From assembly GCA_016703005.1 (NCBI GenBank), contig JADJCX010000011.1:58313-122312 (forward strand): a DNA stretch of 64,000 bases. The letters are read 5' to 3'. A program made the position numbers and the translations under genes. The notes under the pieces are model-generated. The model saw only the letters and a list, made by a program, of their open reading frames with translations. It did not search any database and was not told the origin of the DNA. The DNA is from Flavobacteriales bacterium. GTDB taxonomy: Bacteria > Bacteroidota > Bacteroidia > Flavobacteriales_F > PHOS-HE28. This document shows, one piece after another, positions 27,379 through 37,420 of the stretch (position 1 is the stretch's first letter; each line of letters opens with the position of its first letter).

Positions 27379-28461
27379 ATGAACGAGATAACAACCATCA
27401 ACGACTCTGTGAAAACAGAGCCAACAGCCGTGGACGCAAAGGCCGCTGCGCAGCGCATTGCCTTCGGCCCCATCGTTTTCCAAGCATGCTGGATCATGCG
27501 CAAAACCGGCCTCTTGGCCGCGCTGGACAAGTCGCGTAGCAAGGGTCTTTCCTTCGATGAGATGATGGCCGTCTCCGGCTTGAGCCACTACGCGATCACC
27601 GTGCTGGTGGACATGGGCCTCACCGCCGATGTGCTCTGGCGCAAAGAGGATCGGTACGGCGTTACCAAGACCGGCTACATGTTGACCAAGGACGACATGA
27701 CCCGCGTGAACATGGACTTCGTCGGCGACGTGTGCTACGAAGGCTCTTGGCACTTGGAGGAAGCCTTGAAGGAAAGCAAGCCCAGCGGTCTGAAAGTGTT
27801 CGGCGAATGGCCTACGATCTATCAAGCCTTGAAGAGCCTGCCCGAGCGCGTGCGCCAGAGCTGGTTCGCGTTCGATCACTTCTACAGCGATCACTCCTTC
27901 CCGGCGGCCTTGCCCATCGTCTTCAAAGACAAGCCAGCTCGCATCATGGATGTGGGCGGCAACACCGGCAAGTGGGCGTTGGCCTGCTTACGCCACGATG
28001 CCGATGTGCACATGACCGTGGTGGACCTGCCCGGCCAGTTGCGGGAAGTGGAACGCAACATCACCGCTGCCGGCTTTGCCGACCGCTTGCGCACCGTGCA
28101 CAGCGACATGCTCGACCCCACCAGCACGCTGCCCGAAGGCGCCGACGTGATCTGGATGAGCCAGTTCCTGGATTGTTTCGGCGAGGACGAAGTGGTTGCC
28201 ATCCTGCGCAAAGCCAAGGCCGCCATGAACGAACGCACCGTGCTGTGGATCATGGAAACCTTCATCGACCGCCAGAAGCACGAAGCCGGTGCGTTCTGCT
28301 TGGCGGGCACTTCGCTCTACTTCACCGCCATGGCCAATGGCAACAGCCGCATGTACCGCGCTGAAACATTCAAGCCCTTGGTGGAGAAAGCCGGCCTGCG
28401 TGTGGTGGAGGAGATCGACGACCTGGGCCTCGGGCACACGTTGTGGAGGTGTATGGTGTGA
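27379..28461 (+). CDS. class I SAM-dependent (O-)methyltransferase
   Basis: The 360-aa methyltransferase has the plant/bacterial O-methyltransferase layout: an N-terminal winged-helix dimerisation part (about 20-110), then a Rossmann domain with motif I IMDVGGNTGKWAL (about 195-207) and VVDLPGQL. The likely substrate is the phenol ring of the polyene or its precursor; this is inferred from the cluster. ATG 27379 is preferred; GTG 27358 would overlap the upstream gene. It is the last gene of the plus-strand unit, and its stop abuts the convergent CrtI-like gene. Confidence 0.75.
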   Translation: MNEITTINDSVKTEPTAVDAKAAAQRIAFGPIVFQACWIMRKTGLLAALDKSRSKGLSFDEMMAVSGLSHYAITVLVDMGLTADVLWRKEDRYGVTKTGYMLTKDDMTRVNMDFVGDVCYEGSWHLEEALKESKPSGLKVFGEWPTIYQALKSLPERVRQSWFAFDHFYSDHSFPAALPIVFKDKPARIMDVGGNTGKWALACLRHDADVHMTVVDLPGQLREVERNITAAGFADRLRTVHSDMLDPTSTLPEGADVIWMSQFLDCFGEDEVVAILRKAKAAMNERTVLWIMETFIDRQKHEAGAFCLAGTSLYFTAMANGNSRMYRAETFKPLVEKAGLRVVEEIDDLGLGHTLWRCMV

Positions 28462-29982
28462 TCAGCTCGCCGCCCGCACCTTCTTGAGCAAGTGGCTCTT
28501 GCCGACCAGTTCGGCAGCAGTAACGATACTGCTAACGGTAACCCCGAGGATGCCGTGCAGGTTGATGTTCTGGCCGGTGAGCAGCAGGTTCGGGATCTTG
28601 GTACGTGGCGGAATGAACGTGCGCAGCGGATCGCTGGCGTCTTTCATGATGCCGTACATACTGCCTTCATGACTGCCGATGAAATCTCGGAACGAAAGCG
28701 GTGTGTTGCTATGGATCGACCGCACGCCTGAGCGCAAGCCGGGGAATTTCCGTTCCACCACATTGAGGATCTGCTCTTCCTTCTTCCGCTTGAACGCCTC
28801 GTAACCATCGCCACGGTCACCGGGTTTCACAATGGTGTTATGGGTATTGGCCCACGGCGCCACCTCATCGAAGTCCATGTAGCACATGATGGTGATGGCA
28901 TCCGCATAGTCGCCCGACTTTGAGCTCTTCGGCGTGCTGAGCATATAGCTGTCGGGGTAGTTGACACGATCATACCGCACGGCATCCCACACATCGTGGC
29001 CGAGCATGTGGTAGTGGTTGTGGTTGAGGTACGGGAACGCACCGGGCTTCATGGCCAGATGCACGGTGAACGTGCCCGTTGTATTCCGCAACGCCGTTAG
29101 GCGGTGGCGGTAAGCCGGCCGGATGTGCCCAGGGCCGATCATGGCCAGCAAAGCGTTCGGATGGATGTTGGCGATCACGTGTTTGCAGTTGAACACGTCG
29201 CCATCGGACGTGCGCACCGCACTGATACTGGTGCCTTCGAAATCGAATCCGGTGACCTCCTTCCGACTATGAATGATTGCACCCTTTGCGCGTGTGTTGT
29301 GCGCCAGGTGCTTCGCGATCTGCGAGCCACCGTCCACGCAGCGCCATGAGCTCTCGATATAGGTGTTGGTCACCAACGCATGTACGTAGAACGGTGAGCA
29401 TCGTCCATCGCCTGCGTACAAGCCGCTGCTGCCTCCGAGCACATTGCGCAGCACCGGGTGCCGCACCATGGAGGCGATGTGATCCTTGGCGTTCAGCCCC
29501 AGGTCATCGTCCTTCCATTCCTGTGTGTCGCGATCCTCCAGATTGTACAACGGGAACCGTCGGCACATCCGCTGGATCTCCTCGGTGTATTGTATGATAC
29601 CCGCTTTCTCCTGCGGGAAATACTCGGACAACTGGCGCACGAAATTGTCGTAGCCCTGTGCGTGCGGGTACTCCGTGTGACCATCGCCCATGGAACACAG
29701 ATCGTAGCCGTCCATGTCCATGCGGTGCAACTTCAGCTTGTCCATTATGCCGAAGTAGCTGAGGTAGCGGTGGAGGTTCTGCCCGGGACAGAGCCCACCG
29801 ATGTAATGCACACCGGTATCGAAGATGGTTTTGTCGCGGCTGAAGACCTGCAAGCTTCCACCGAGCTGCTGGTTCTTTTCGAGCACACAAACGCTCATGC
29901 CTTCGCTGGCCAGCGCGTACGCCACCTCAAGCCCGCCAAGACCGGCACCGATCACCACAACGTCGAAGTCCCTATCGCTCAT
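28462..29982 (-). CDS. phytoene desaturase-like (CrtI/retinol saturase family) NAD(P)/FAD oxidoreductase
   Basis: The 506-aa flavoprotein has FAD-binding VVVIGAGLGGLEVAYALASEG (7-27) and EKNQQLGGSLQVF, and a closing LLLTGQNINLHGILGVTVSS typical of the CrtISO/retinol-saturase branch. Such proteins are regular members of flexirubin-type clusters and may set double-bond order or isomer state in the polyene. The reaction is not known from sequence. It starts 2 bp after the stop of the trifunctional exporter gene on the same strand, so the two form an operon. Confidence 0.78.
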   Translation of the reverse strand: MSDRDFDVVVIGAGLGGLEVAYALASEGMSVCVLEKNQQLGGSLQVFSRDKTIFDTGVHYIGGLCPGQNLHRYLSYFGIMDKLKLHRMDMDGYDLCSMGDGHTEYPHAQGYDNFVRQLSEYFPQEKAGIIQYTEEIQRMCRRFPLYNLEDRDTQEWKDDDLGLNAKDHIASMVRHPVLRNVLGGSSGLYAGDGRCSPFYVHALVTNTYIESSWRCVDGGSQIAKHLAHNTRAKGAIIHSRKEVTGFDFEGTSISAVRTSDGDVFNCKHVIANIHPNALLAMIGPGHIRPAYRHRLTALRNTTGTFTVHLAMKPGAFPYLNHNHYHMLGHDVWDAVRYDRVNYPDSYMLSTPKSSKSGDYADAITIMCYMDFDEVAPWANTHNTIVKPGDRGDGYEAFKRKKEEQILNVVERKFPGLRSGVRSIHSNTPLSFRDFIGSHEGSMYGIMKDASDPLRTFIPPRTKIPNLLLTGQNINLHGILGVTVSSIVTAAELVGKSHLLKKVRAAS

Positions 29983-29984
29983 GT

Positions 29985-32900
29985 TCAGTCATTGCCTTCT
30001 CCCTTGGGGAAGGGTTGGGGCCGCAAGATCACCAGTTCATTGGAAGTAACACGACTATCGCTGAGCCACTCGCACCGCGTTCCGCACGCGCTTGCCATGG
30101 ATTCCAGTTCGCGGCGGCGAAGAAAGTGAAGTGCACCGTTGGTCTTGTTGAACCCGAACAGCCGGGTGGAGAACAGTTCCGTGATCCGGGTGCGCTTGTG
30201 TCGCGTTCCATCATCGGCGAATCCGTCACGCACCAGGATGGACCCGCCGGGTTTCAGCTTCGATGCGCAGCGCTTCAACAAGTCCGCTTGCGCGGTCGGT
30301 GGCATATAGTGGAGCACATCCTTCAGGATGAAAACATCGGCAGGTGGTGGATCGAACGCACCGAGATCGGCTTGCTGGAATTGCAGCGCATCGCCCCTGC
30401 TGAACCCGTGCTGGGCCACCTCCACTTTCGCAGCATCGTGGTCCACACCCACTATGCGGCGTTCAGGGGCGCTCCAGTGCAAGAGGTAGCCGAGCATGCC
30501 ATAGCCGCACCCAAGGTCAACGATGGTGGCATCACGCGGCACTAGCGCATGAATGCGATCGTGGAGGCCATTGTCAATGTGGCTCTTGATCCGCACGTAC
30601 CATTCCAGCACGGGCCCTTTGTAGATGAATGTGCGCACCAACTTCTCGTGCCAGTAGGTGGGTATCTCAGAGGCAGCGCGATGGTCGGAATGTGCACGTT
30701 TGAACTCCGCACTGATCGCCTTGGTGCGTTCGCGATGGCCCTTGCCATAACGCGCATCGTTCCATTCGACCGTGGGCAGCGTCCGCATGCTCATGTGCGC
30801 GTCCTTCAGCAGCCAATCCCCCTTTTGGATGGCATGCCCCACGCCGTGCAAGACAACGGGGACCATGGGCGCTTTCAGTTCCTCCGCCAACCAGAACGAG
30901 CCTTTGTGGAACCGGTTCAGCTTGCCCGTTACGCTTCTGGTGCCCTCGGGGAACACCGTGATCGAGTAGCCGTCGCGCAGGGCTTGTGCGGCATTGGCCA
31001 CGTTCACCTCGGGCGGATCCTCGCTGCGCAGGAAACCCATGAAGCGGACAACCGCTCCGAAGAAGGGTGAATTCCATACCCAACGATTGGTCATCATGAG
31101 CATACGCGGATGGATCATGAGCATGACGAGGATGTCGATGAAGCCAGCGTGATTCGCGATCACGATACTCGGACGTGCGTCCACCTGCGGGCGGAACGAC
31201 CGTATGTCCTTGCGCACGTTCGCCATTAGGTAGACCAAGCTGCGCGTGAACAGCATGATCACATGTCCATACACCCGCCGCTGCACCATTCGCTTCATCG
31301 GCAGAATGCGCAATAACGGGAACAGGCTCAACAACAGGATGCACCCGAGCAGGAAATAGAGGAACGCGACCACTGAAACGAAGAGACTCTTGGCGGTGAA
31401 CGGGTAGAAACCCTTCGCTGCGCGATCGGTGATGATCACGCGGTACAACCATGGCTGCACGGTGAGCGCTATAACTAGAATGCACACCATGCCGATAACG
31501 GAGAGCGTTCCGATCGACCGCAGGGCCGGATGTTCGGCGAAGAGCAGTGCACCGGTACCGAGCAGCGTGGTAACCCCCGTAAGGATCATCGCATCGCGGT
31601 TGGCCCGTGTGTGGTCTTTCCCGGTCTTGTACCGCTCCAGGATCCCGTCGCTGGTGAAGATGCAATAGTCGTCGCCCAAGCCGAAGATGAACGTGCAGAT
31701 GAGGATGTTCACCATGTTGAACGGGATGCCGAACAACCCACAGATGCCCAGTATCCACACCCAACCAAGCGCCATGGGCAAGAAAGTGATGAGCGCCAAC
31801 TCGATGCGGCCATAGCTGATGAGCAACGTGAGGAAGACCAGCAGAGAGGTGAACAACAACGTGGTGCCCAGATCGCTCTGGGCGATCGCCTTCATCCGCT
31901 CGCCCATGACGCTCCTATCCAATGCGCTTACGCCCGATCCGGGAACGGGCACTACCTGCGCGAGCACTTCATCGACCGCAGCGCGGCCTTCGGTTCCACA
32001 ACGCAATAGGCCGGCGATCAACACGGTGCCATCGGCCTCGGTGATCGCCGTGGCACCGGGTAGGCCCGCAGGCATTGGCATCGGCGCTGCTTGATCGCTG
32101 CGGGCGCTATCCGTCAACCAGTGGGTGAACCCACTGAAGGCCTCCGCAGTGAACCCGCGTGCTTCGGCCGAGGCGTTAAGCTGACGCGCGATCCGTTGGC
32201 CATTCCCATCGGCAAAAGCTTTGCGCCATGCATTGGACTTTGCCTCCAACACATGTTCGGACGGCTGTACATCCGTCGGTAGAAAAAGGCCGCCGCTGCG
32301 ATCCGGCGCCTTATACCGCAGGGCAGCGCCAGCCTTCTCCAACGCCATCCGCGCCGATTCCTCCGAAGGCCCTTCGCCCACGATGAACACCGTACGCGTA
32401 TCGCGCTCACTGCCGAAAAGGAGATCGTTCGCGCGACGCATGTCCGGCGGCATCCAGCTGAGGTGCTCCGGTTCGTCATCGAACTTGGCTTCATCGGCCC
32501 AAGGCAGAAGCAACGCGGTGATCACCAGCACCGGCACCATCGCCCATTTGCGCAACTTCCCTCCGATGGAATTGGCCGGAGCATCACCTGTTGCAGCTTC
32601 GGCTTTTGCCAGTGGTTCGCGATCCCGGACAAGCAATGGGAGCACAACGATCACGAACAGTGCGGTGCTGCCCAGCATCAATGCGCTGAGCAGTCCAAGG
32701 TCTTGGAGCAAGCGGCTATCGAGCAATCGCAATCCCAGGAACGCGAGCACGGTGGTGAAGCACCCGAGCAACAACGGCCCGGCGGTCTCCTCCAGCGCCT
32801 TCAAAACACTTCCGCCATGGCGCAAATGCGTCAAGAAGTGGAAGCCATAGGCCATGGCGATCCCGAGCAGCGCCGCTCCAGCCCCAAGCGAGATCGCGCT

Positions 32901-33836
32901 TACTGTTCCCTGTATGAGCGCAATACCCGCCAGTGCCGAAAGCGCTCCGAAAGCTGGAGGAAGCAGAATGAGCAGCGGCGCCGTAGCTCGGCGGAAATAC
33001 CAAACAATAAGCCCCAGCGCGAGGACGAGCGAAATGAGCGTTGTGCTGCGGCTGTCGGCAGCGATCCGCTCAGAGTTGCGCATGCTGAGGGGAAGTGCAC
33101 CGAAAATGCAGGGCTGGGTGCTTCCACCTTTGGCCGCGTGCATCGCCGCCTCGATATCCTTCACCAGTTGGCGCTGAGCTTGGTCACCTCCGACGCTGTC
33201 CGTCGGCGTGATCAACACGAACGCTGTGCGGTTGTCGCTGGCCACAAAACGACCATCCTCAACCCGCAATCCGCCCATGCCACCCAAGGCTTTCAACGCC
33301 CCGAGCCGCGGCCCCAGCAAACCGGCCGGATCACCCAGCACCATGGGCTCTGTGACCATTCCCGTGGGTGAGGCCAACTGGTCCATCGCCCTGGCCACCA
33401 TGCTATCGAGTTCCAGACTGTCGCTGGCCGCCAACGCCGCCATCCGCGCACTATCGGCCATGATGGGCAACCGCTCCAAATAGCCGCTCAAGAGGTCTTC
33501 CACTTGGCCCATATCGGGGCCCATGGCAATGCTCACGGGCCTGTTCCCGGTTTCCATGGAAGCAACGAACCGGTCAGCGGCGGCAAGAGCACTATCGCGT
33601 TGAAGGCTGTCAGCAGTGAAGCCAACTGCGATCTTGTCCGCATTGCCACTGGCCTCCAGCAGTGCGCGGTAGCGCATGATCACCTTGTCCTGTGGCAGGG
33701 CTTGGAACAGGTCTTCCTCCAGTTTCAATCCGCTCGTCAGCCAGACGGCCCCTACGATCCAAGCCGCGGCCAAGCTGAATACCAACCATCGCCTGCGGGA
33801 GGTGAACGCAAAAAAAGATCGGACCAGCTTCGACAT
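29985..33836 (-). CDS. trifunctional MMPL exporter / lysophospholipid acyltransferase / SAM methyltransferase
   Basis: The 1283-aa fusion has three parts. Residues 1 to about 830 are an RND-type MMPL transporter with two sets of helices and large periplasmic loops. About 860-1070 is a PlsC-type acyltransferase with NHAGFID (near 890) and FPEGTRS (near 964). About 1080-1283 is a class I methyltransferase with VDLGCGYGMLGYLL (near 1105). This fused form is recognised in Bacteroidota pigment loci; proteobacterial aryl polyene clusters carry separate MMPL and acyltransferase genes. It probably moves the aryl polyene lipid out of the inner membrane. ATG 33836 (MSKLVRSFF) was chosen; 33872 would run into the divergent promoter region. 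Confidence 0.85.
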   Translation of the reverse strand: MSKLVRSFFAFTSRRRWLVFSLAAAWIVGAVWLTSGLKLEEDLFQALPQDKVIMRYRALLEASGNADKIAVGFTADSLQRDSALAAADRFVASMETGNRPVSIAMGPDMGQVEDLLSGYLERLPIMADSARMAALAASDSLELDSMVARAMDQLASPTGMVTEPMVLGDPAGLLGPRLGALKALGGMGGLRVEDGRFVASDNRTAFVLITPTDSVGGDQAQRQLVKDIEAAMHAAKGGSTQPCIFGALPLSMRNSERIAADSRSTTLISLVLALGLIVWYFRRATAPLLILLPPAFGALSALAGIALIQGTVSAISLGAGAALLGIAMAYGFHFLTHLRHGGSVLKALEETAGPLLLGCFTTVLAFLGLRLLDSRLLQDLGLLSALMLGSTALFVIVVLPLLVRDREPLAKAEAATGDAPANSIGGKLRKWAMVPVLVITALLLPWADEAKFDDEPEHLSWMPPDMRRANDLLFGSERDTRTVFIVGEGPSEESARMALEKAGAALRYKAPDRSGGLFLPTDVQPSEHVLEAKSNAWRKAFADGNGQRIARQLNASAEARGFTAEAFSGFTHWLTDSARSDQAAPMPMPAGLPGATAITEADGTVLIAGLLRCGTEGRAAVDEVLAQVVPVPGSGVSALDRSVMGERMKAIAQSDLGTTLLFTSLLVFLTLLISYGRIELALITFLPMALGWVWILGICGLFGIPFNMVNILICTFIFGLGDDYCIFTSDGILERYKTGKDHTRANRDAMILTGVTTLLGTGALLFAEHPALRSIGTLSVIGMVCILVIALTVQPWLYRVIITDRAAKGFYPFTAKSLFVSVVAFLYFLLGCILLLSLFPLLRILPMKRMVQRRVYGHVIMLFTRSLVYLMANVRKDIRSFRPQVDARPSIVIANHAGFIDILVMLMIHPRMLMMTNRWVWNSPFFGAVVRFMGFLRSEDPPEVNVANAAQALRDGYSITVFPEGTRSVTGKLNRFHKGSFWLAEELKAPMVPVVLHGVGHAIQKGDWLLKDAHMSMRTLPTVEWNDARYGKGHRERTKAISAEFKRAHSDHRAASEIPTYWHEKLVRTFIYKGPVLEWYVRIKSHIDNGLHDRIHALVPRDATIVDLGCGYGMLGYLLHWSAPERRIVGVDHDAAKVEVAQHGFSRGDALQFQQADLGAFDPPPADVFILKDVLHYMPPTAQADLLKRCASKLKPGGSILVRDGFADDGTRHKRTRITELFSTRLFGFNKTNGALHFLRRRELESMASACGTRCEWLSDSRVTSNELVILRPQPFPKGEGND

Positions 33837-33894
33837 ATATGGGGCGCGAAGAAACGGCTCTCGACGGTGCATTCCATGGAGCGGAACAGCCGTC

Positions 33895-33902
33895 TATCTT
33901 CG
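33895..33902 (+). promoter_or_regulatory. TAnnTTCG promoter-like element (TATCTTCG)
   Basis: The element is 30 nt upstream of the ammonia-lyase ATG, in the 96-bp divergent spacer between the two pigment units. It is the best candidate promoter for the long plus-strand operon. Confidence 0.45.
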
Positions 33903-33932
33903 CCGACCTTTTCGGAAGACCCACAACCCCAT

Positions 33933-35447
33933 ATGGGTACGGACCTCAGTTCATTCATCCGCATCGTTCTCGAAGGAGGACGTGTAGCCGACCTCGCCCC
34001 CGACCGCAGCGAAGCGTTGAGGGCTTTCGCCTTCTTGCAGGACTTCGCCAAGGACAAGGTGATCTATGGCATCACCACCGGCTTCGGGCCGTTGGCGCAG
34101 CAGCGCATTGCCCAAGAGGACACGCGTGAGGCACAGTACAACTTGGTGCGCAGTCACGCCAGCGGCGTCGGCAACCCGTTGCCCGACCCTGCCGTGCGCG
34201 CCATGCTCTTGGCACGTCTGCATACATTCTTGATCGGGCGGAGCGGGGTAAGTCCAGCGGTGATCGATCAGCTCATCTACTTCTTGGACAGCGGGGTACA
34301 CCCAACGGTGCCTGAACATGGTGGCGTAGGTGCAAGCGGTGATCTGGTGCAGCAGGCACATATGGCCTTGGGCCTGATAGGCGAAGGCACGTGCAGCTAC
34401 AAAGGCCAACGCCGTTCGACCGCGGAAGTGCTCCGCGAACTGGGTCGCGCACCACTGCAACTCCAGCTCCGTGATGGCTTGGGTATGCTGAACGGAACGG
34501 CGTGCATGACAGGCATCGGCATCATCAACCATCACCGCGCACAGCTCTTGCTGGACCGCGCGATCGCCATGGGCGCTCTGCTCAATGAGATCGTCGGTCC
34601 GTTCGATGACCATTTGAGCGCCGCGCTGAACGGGGCGAAGCGGCACTTGGGACAGAACGAAGTGGCGGCACGGATGCGCCAAGCCCTTACCGGTAGCACA
34701 CATACCCGCAGCCAGAACGAGCGCTTCATCACCGGTGCAGGTCACGGTGACGTGTACAACGAGCGGATCCAGGAGAACTACAGCATCCGCTGCGTGCCCC
34801 AAGTGCTGGGGCCGATCCTCGATACGATGCGCGAGTGCGGCAGGGTGCTGGAAGATGAACTTGGCTCGGTGGATGACAACCCGGTGATCGACATGACCGA
34901 TGGAAGCGTCCACCACGGCGGCAACTTCCATGGCGACCAGATCAGCATCGAAATGGACAAGCTGAAGCTTGCCATGGTGAAACTGTGCATGCTCACCGAG
35001 CGCCAGCTGAACTTCCTGATGAACGAGCGCGTGAACGGCCGGTTCCCTGCTTTCCTGCGCATGGGCCGCGCCGGCATCGACCACGGCTTGCAAGGCATGC
35101 AGTTCACAGCGGTGAGCACCACAGCGGAGTGCCAAGCGTTGAGCACCTCGCTGTACGTTCACTCCATCCCGAACAACAACGACAACCAGGATATCGTGAG
35201 CATGGGCACCAATGCGGCGCTCATGACGGCACGTGTCATCGACAATACGGCTCAGGTCATGGCGGTGCACGCGCTGGCGCTCGCACAGGCTGTGGACCTC
35301 ACCGGCGGCATCTCCTCCTTCTCCCCTGCCGGTCGCGCGTTCCACGCGGAGGTGCGCAGCAGTAGTGGGCCGATCGTCAGCAGTTCCATCCACGCTGAAG
35401 CGCTGGCCAACGTGAAGAATACGCTCTTCTTTCCCAATGCGCTATGA
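33933..35447 (+). CDS. aromatic amino-acid ammonia-lyase (HAL/TAL family), probable tyrosine ammonia-lyase
   Basis: The 504-aa lyase has the MIO-forming triad Ala134-Ser135-Gly136 in GVGASGDLVQQAHMALG and the catalytic Tyr45 in VIYGITTGFG. The enzyme removes ammonia from His, Tyr or Phe. The substrate-facing pair in NLVRSHASGVG is Ser-His, as in HAL, so sequence alone does not prove tyrosine use. The place at the head of a polyene operon, as in flexirubin producers, argues for 4-coumarate formation from tyrosine. There is no hut pathway gene nearby. Its stop overlaps the next start (ATGA). Confidence 0.85.
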   Translation: MGTDLSSFIRIVLEGGRVADLAPDRSEALRAFAFLQDFAKDKVIYGITTGFGPLAQQRIAQEDTREAQYNLVRSHASGVGNPLPDPAVRAMLLARLHTFLIGRSGVSPAVIDQLIYFLDSGVHPTVPEHGGVGASGDLVQQAHMALGLIGEGTCSYKGQRRSTAEVLRELGRAPLQLQLRDGLGMLNGTACMTGIGIINHHRAQLLLDRAIAMGALLNEIVGPFDDHLSAALNGAKRHLGQNEVAARMRQALTGSTHTRSQNERFITGAGHGDVYNERIQENYSIRCVPQVLGPILDTMRECGRVLEDELGSVDDNPVIDMTDGSVHHGGNFHGDQISIEMDKLKLAMVKLCMLTERQLNFLMNERVNGRFPAFLRMGRAGIDHGLQGMQFTAVSTTAECQALSTSLYVHSIPNNNDNQDIVSMGTNAALMTARVIDNTAQVMAVHALALAQAVDLTGGISSFSPAGRAFHAEVRSSSGPIVSSSIHAEALANVKNTLFFPNAL

Positions 35448-36190
35448 GCACCGTTGAGTCAAAACGCTATGCGCTTGTAACGGGCGGTTCGCGCGGGATC
35501 GGCCGTGCGATCTGCGTTGCGTTGGCGAAGGATGGCTGGCACGTGCTCGTGAACTATGTAAAAGGTGCGGAGGCGGCGGACGAGACGGCAGCCCAAGTGC
35601 GTGCCTGTGGTGTTGAATGTGAAACCGTGCAGTTCGATGTCCGTGACAAGTCCGCGGTGGATACGGCGCTTACAGCGTGGTATGCCGCACATCCGAACGA
35701 TCGATTGGAAGTGCTCGTGAACAACAGCGGCATAACCCGCGACAACCTGTTCGTCTTCTTGAAGCCAGAGGATTGGAAAGACGTGCTGGATACCAGCTTG
35801 AACGGGTTCTTCAATGTCACCCAGTTCCTTATCCAAAAGATGGTGCGCAACCGCAGCGGTCGCATCATCAATGTTGTTTCGGTGAGCGGCTTGAAGGGCG
35901 TGCCGGGGCAAACGAATTACAGCGCTGCGAAAGCCGCCATGATCGGTGCCACACGCTCGTTGGCCACGGAGGTAGCCAAGCGCAAGATCACGGTTAACGC
36001 CGTAGCCCCGGGCTTCATCAATACGGATATGACGGCGGGGCTTCCAGTGGACGACCTCAAGAAGTTCATTCCGATGGAACGCTTCGGTGAGCCCGAGGAA
36101 GTGGCAGGTGTTGTCGCCTTCCTGGCCTCACCCAAAGCGAGCTACATCACGGGTGAGATCATCAACATCAACGGCGGCATCCACTCATGA
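35444..36190 (+). CDS. 3-oxoacyl-ACP reductase (FabG-like, SDR)
   Basis: The 248-aa SDR has the NADP loop VTGGSRGIGRAI (14-25), NNSGITRDNLF, catalytic Ser in VVSVSGLKG, and YSAAKAA with the Tyr-x-x-x-Lys pair. The C-terminus ITGEIININGGIHS is typical of FabG. In this cluster it reduces the beta-keto group after each condensation during polyene extension. It is coupled to both neighbours by ATGA overlaps. Confidence 0.87.
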   Translation: MSTVESKRYALVTGGSRGIGRAICVALAKDGWHVLVNYVKGAEAADETAAQVRACGVECETVQFDVRDKSAVDTALTAWYAAHPNDRLEVLVNNSGITRDNLFVFLKPEDWKDVLDTSLNGFFNVTQFLIQKMVRNRSGRIINVVSVSGLKGVPGQTNYSAAKAAMIGATRSLATEVAKRKITVNAVAPGFINTDMTAGLPVDDLKKFIPMERFGEPEEVAGVVAFLASPKASYITGEIININGGIHS

Positions 36191-37419
36191 GCAACGCGAA
36201 CCGTGTTGTGATCACGGGCCTCGGCATTTGGAGCTGCCTCGGCAAAGACCTGAAAGAAGTGGAGGCCAGCCTCCGCGCAGGCAAGAGCGGCATTGGTTTC
36301 GACCAACCGCGCAAGGACATGGGCTACCGCAGCGCGCTTACGGGGGTGGTTCCGATGCCTGATCTGAAAGAAAAACTCACGCGCCGTCAACGCGTGATGA
36401 TGGCGGAGGAATGTTTCTACGCGTACGCTGCTGCTGAACAAGCCTTCGCGCAAGCCGGTATCGACATGGACTTTCTGGAAAGGAACGAAGTGGGCATCCT
36501 CTTCGGGAACGACAGCAGTGCCAAGGCGGTAATGGAGAGCATCGATACCGTGCGCAGGAAGAAAGACACCACGTTGCTCGGGAGCGGTGCCATCTTCCAG
36601 AGCATGAACTGCACGGTGACGATGAACCTGAGCACGATTTTCAAGCTCCGGGGTGTCAACTTCACCATCAGCGGTGCGTGCGCGAGCGGCAGTCATAGCA
36701 TCGGCATGGGTTACCTGCTCATCAAGCAAGGGCTTCAGAAGATGGTATTGTGCGGCGGTGCGCAAGAAGTGAACGAGTATGCCTTCGGTAGTTTCGATGG
36801 CATTGGGGCTTTCAGCGTGCAAGAGGCGGAGCCGGCCAAAGCCAGTAAGCCGTTCGACAAGAACCGCGACGGACTGGTGCCCAGCGGCGGCGCAGCGGCG
36901 TTGGTGCTCGAATCGTTGGAGAGCGCGGTGGAGCGCGGGGCCAACATTCTGGGAGAAGTGACCGGCTATGGCTTCAGCAGTAATGGTGCACACATCAGCG
37001 ACCCTGACCTGGACGGCCAATTGCGTGCACTGAACATGGCATTGAACATGGCTGGAATTGCAGCCGACAAGATCGACTACGTGAACGCACATGCGACGGC
37101 AACACCGGTCGGCGACAGCATTGAAGCGCAGGCCATCGACGCTGTTTTCGGGAAGCGCAGGCCGTATGTGAGCAGCACGAAGAGCATGACCGGTCACGAG
37201 TGCTGGATGGCGGGGGCGAGTGAAGTGGTGTATTCAATGCTCATGATGCACGGCGATTTCATCGCGCCCAACATAAATTTCGCCACCCCGGACGAGGCTT
37301 CCGCCAAACTGAACATCGCTGCCAGTACGATCGAACACCGCTTCGATACTTTCCTGAGCAACTCATTCGGTTTCGGCGGCACCAATTCGGCTCTCATCAT
37401 CAAACGGTATGTCGCTTAA
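36187..37419 (+). CDS. beta-ketoacyl-ACP synthase (FabF/KAS-II type), catalytic residues intact
   Basis: The 410-aa condensing enzyme has Cys165 (SGACASGSH), His302 (VNAHATATPVGD) and His337 (SMTGHECW), completing the Cys-His-His triad. FGFGGTNSALII closes the fold. It would extend the aryl starter with malonyl units, or supply a second acyl chain. It overlaps the ketoreductase gene by 4 bp and is followed after 1 bp by the first ACP. It is one of three complete ketosynthases in the operon. Confidence 0.87.
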   Translation: MSNANRVVITGLGIWSCLGKDLKEVEASLRAGKSGIGFDQPRKDMGYRSALTGVVPMPDLKEKLTRRQRVMMAEECFYAYAAAEQAFAQAGIDMDFLERNEVGILFGNDSSAKAVMESIDTVRRKKDTTLLGSGAIFQSMNCTVTMNLSTIFKLRGVNFTISGACASGSHSIGMGYLLIKQGLQKMVLCGGAQEVNEYAFGSFDGIGAFSVQEAEPAKASKPFDKNRDGLVPSGGAAALVLESLESAVERGANILGEVTGYGFSSNGAHISDPDLDGQLRALNMALNMAGIAADKIDYVNAHATATPVGDSIEAQAIDAVFGKRRPYVSSTKSMTGHECWMAGASEVVYSMLMMHGDFIAPNINFATPDEASAKLNIAASTIEHRFDTFLSNSFGFGGTNSALIIKRYVA

Positions 37420-37420
37420 C

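Noticed and set aside
33504..33932. N-terminal extension of the ammonia-lyase by about 140 codons
   Set aside because: It runs through the divergent exporter gene start, and HAL/TAL proteins begin near residue 1 of the chosen form (MGTDLSS). A promoter box lies at 33895.
33951..35393. 480-codon open frame antisense to the ammonia-lyase
   Set aside because: It mirrors the strongly conserved lyase on the other strand, has no recognisable domain, and is rich in His, Ala and Arg as expected for an antisense frame in GC-rich DNA.
33933..35447. Calling the lyase HutH of histidine degradation
   Set aside because: No hutU, hutI or hutG lies nearby, and the gene is coupled to FabG and ketosynthase genes. 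The HAL-like Ser-His pair keeps some doubt.
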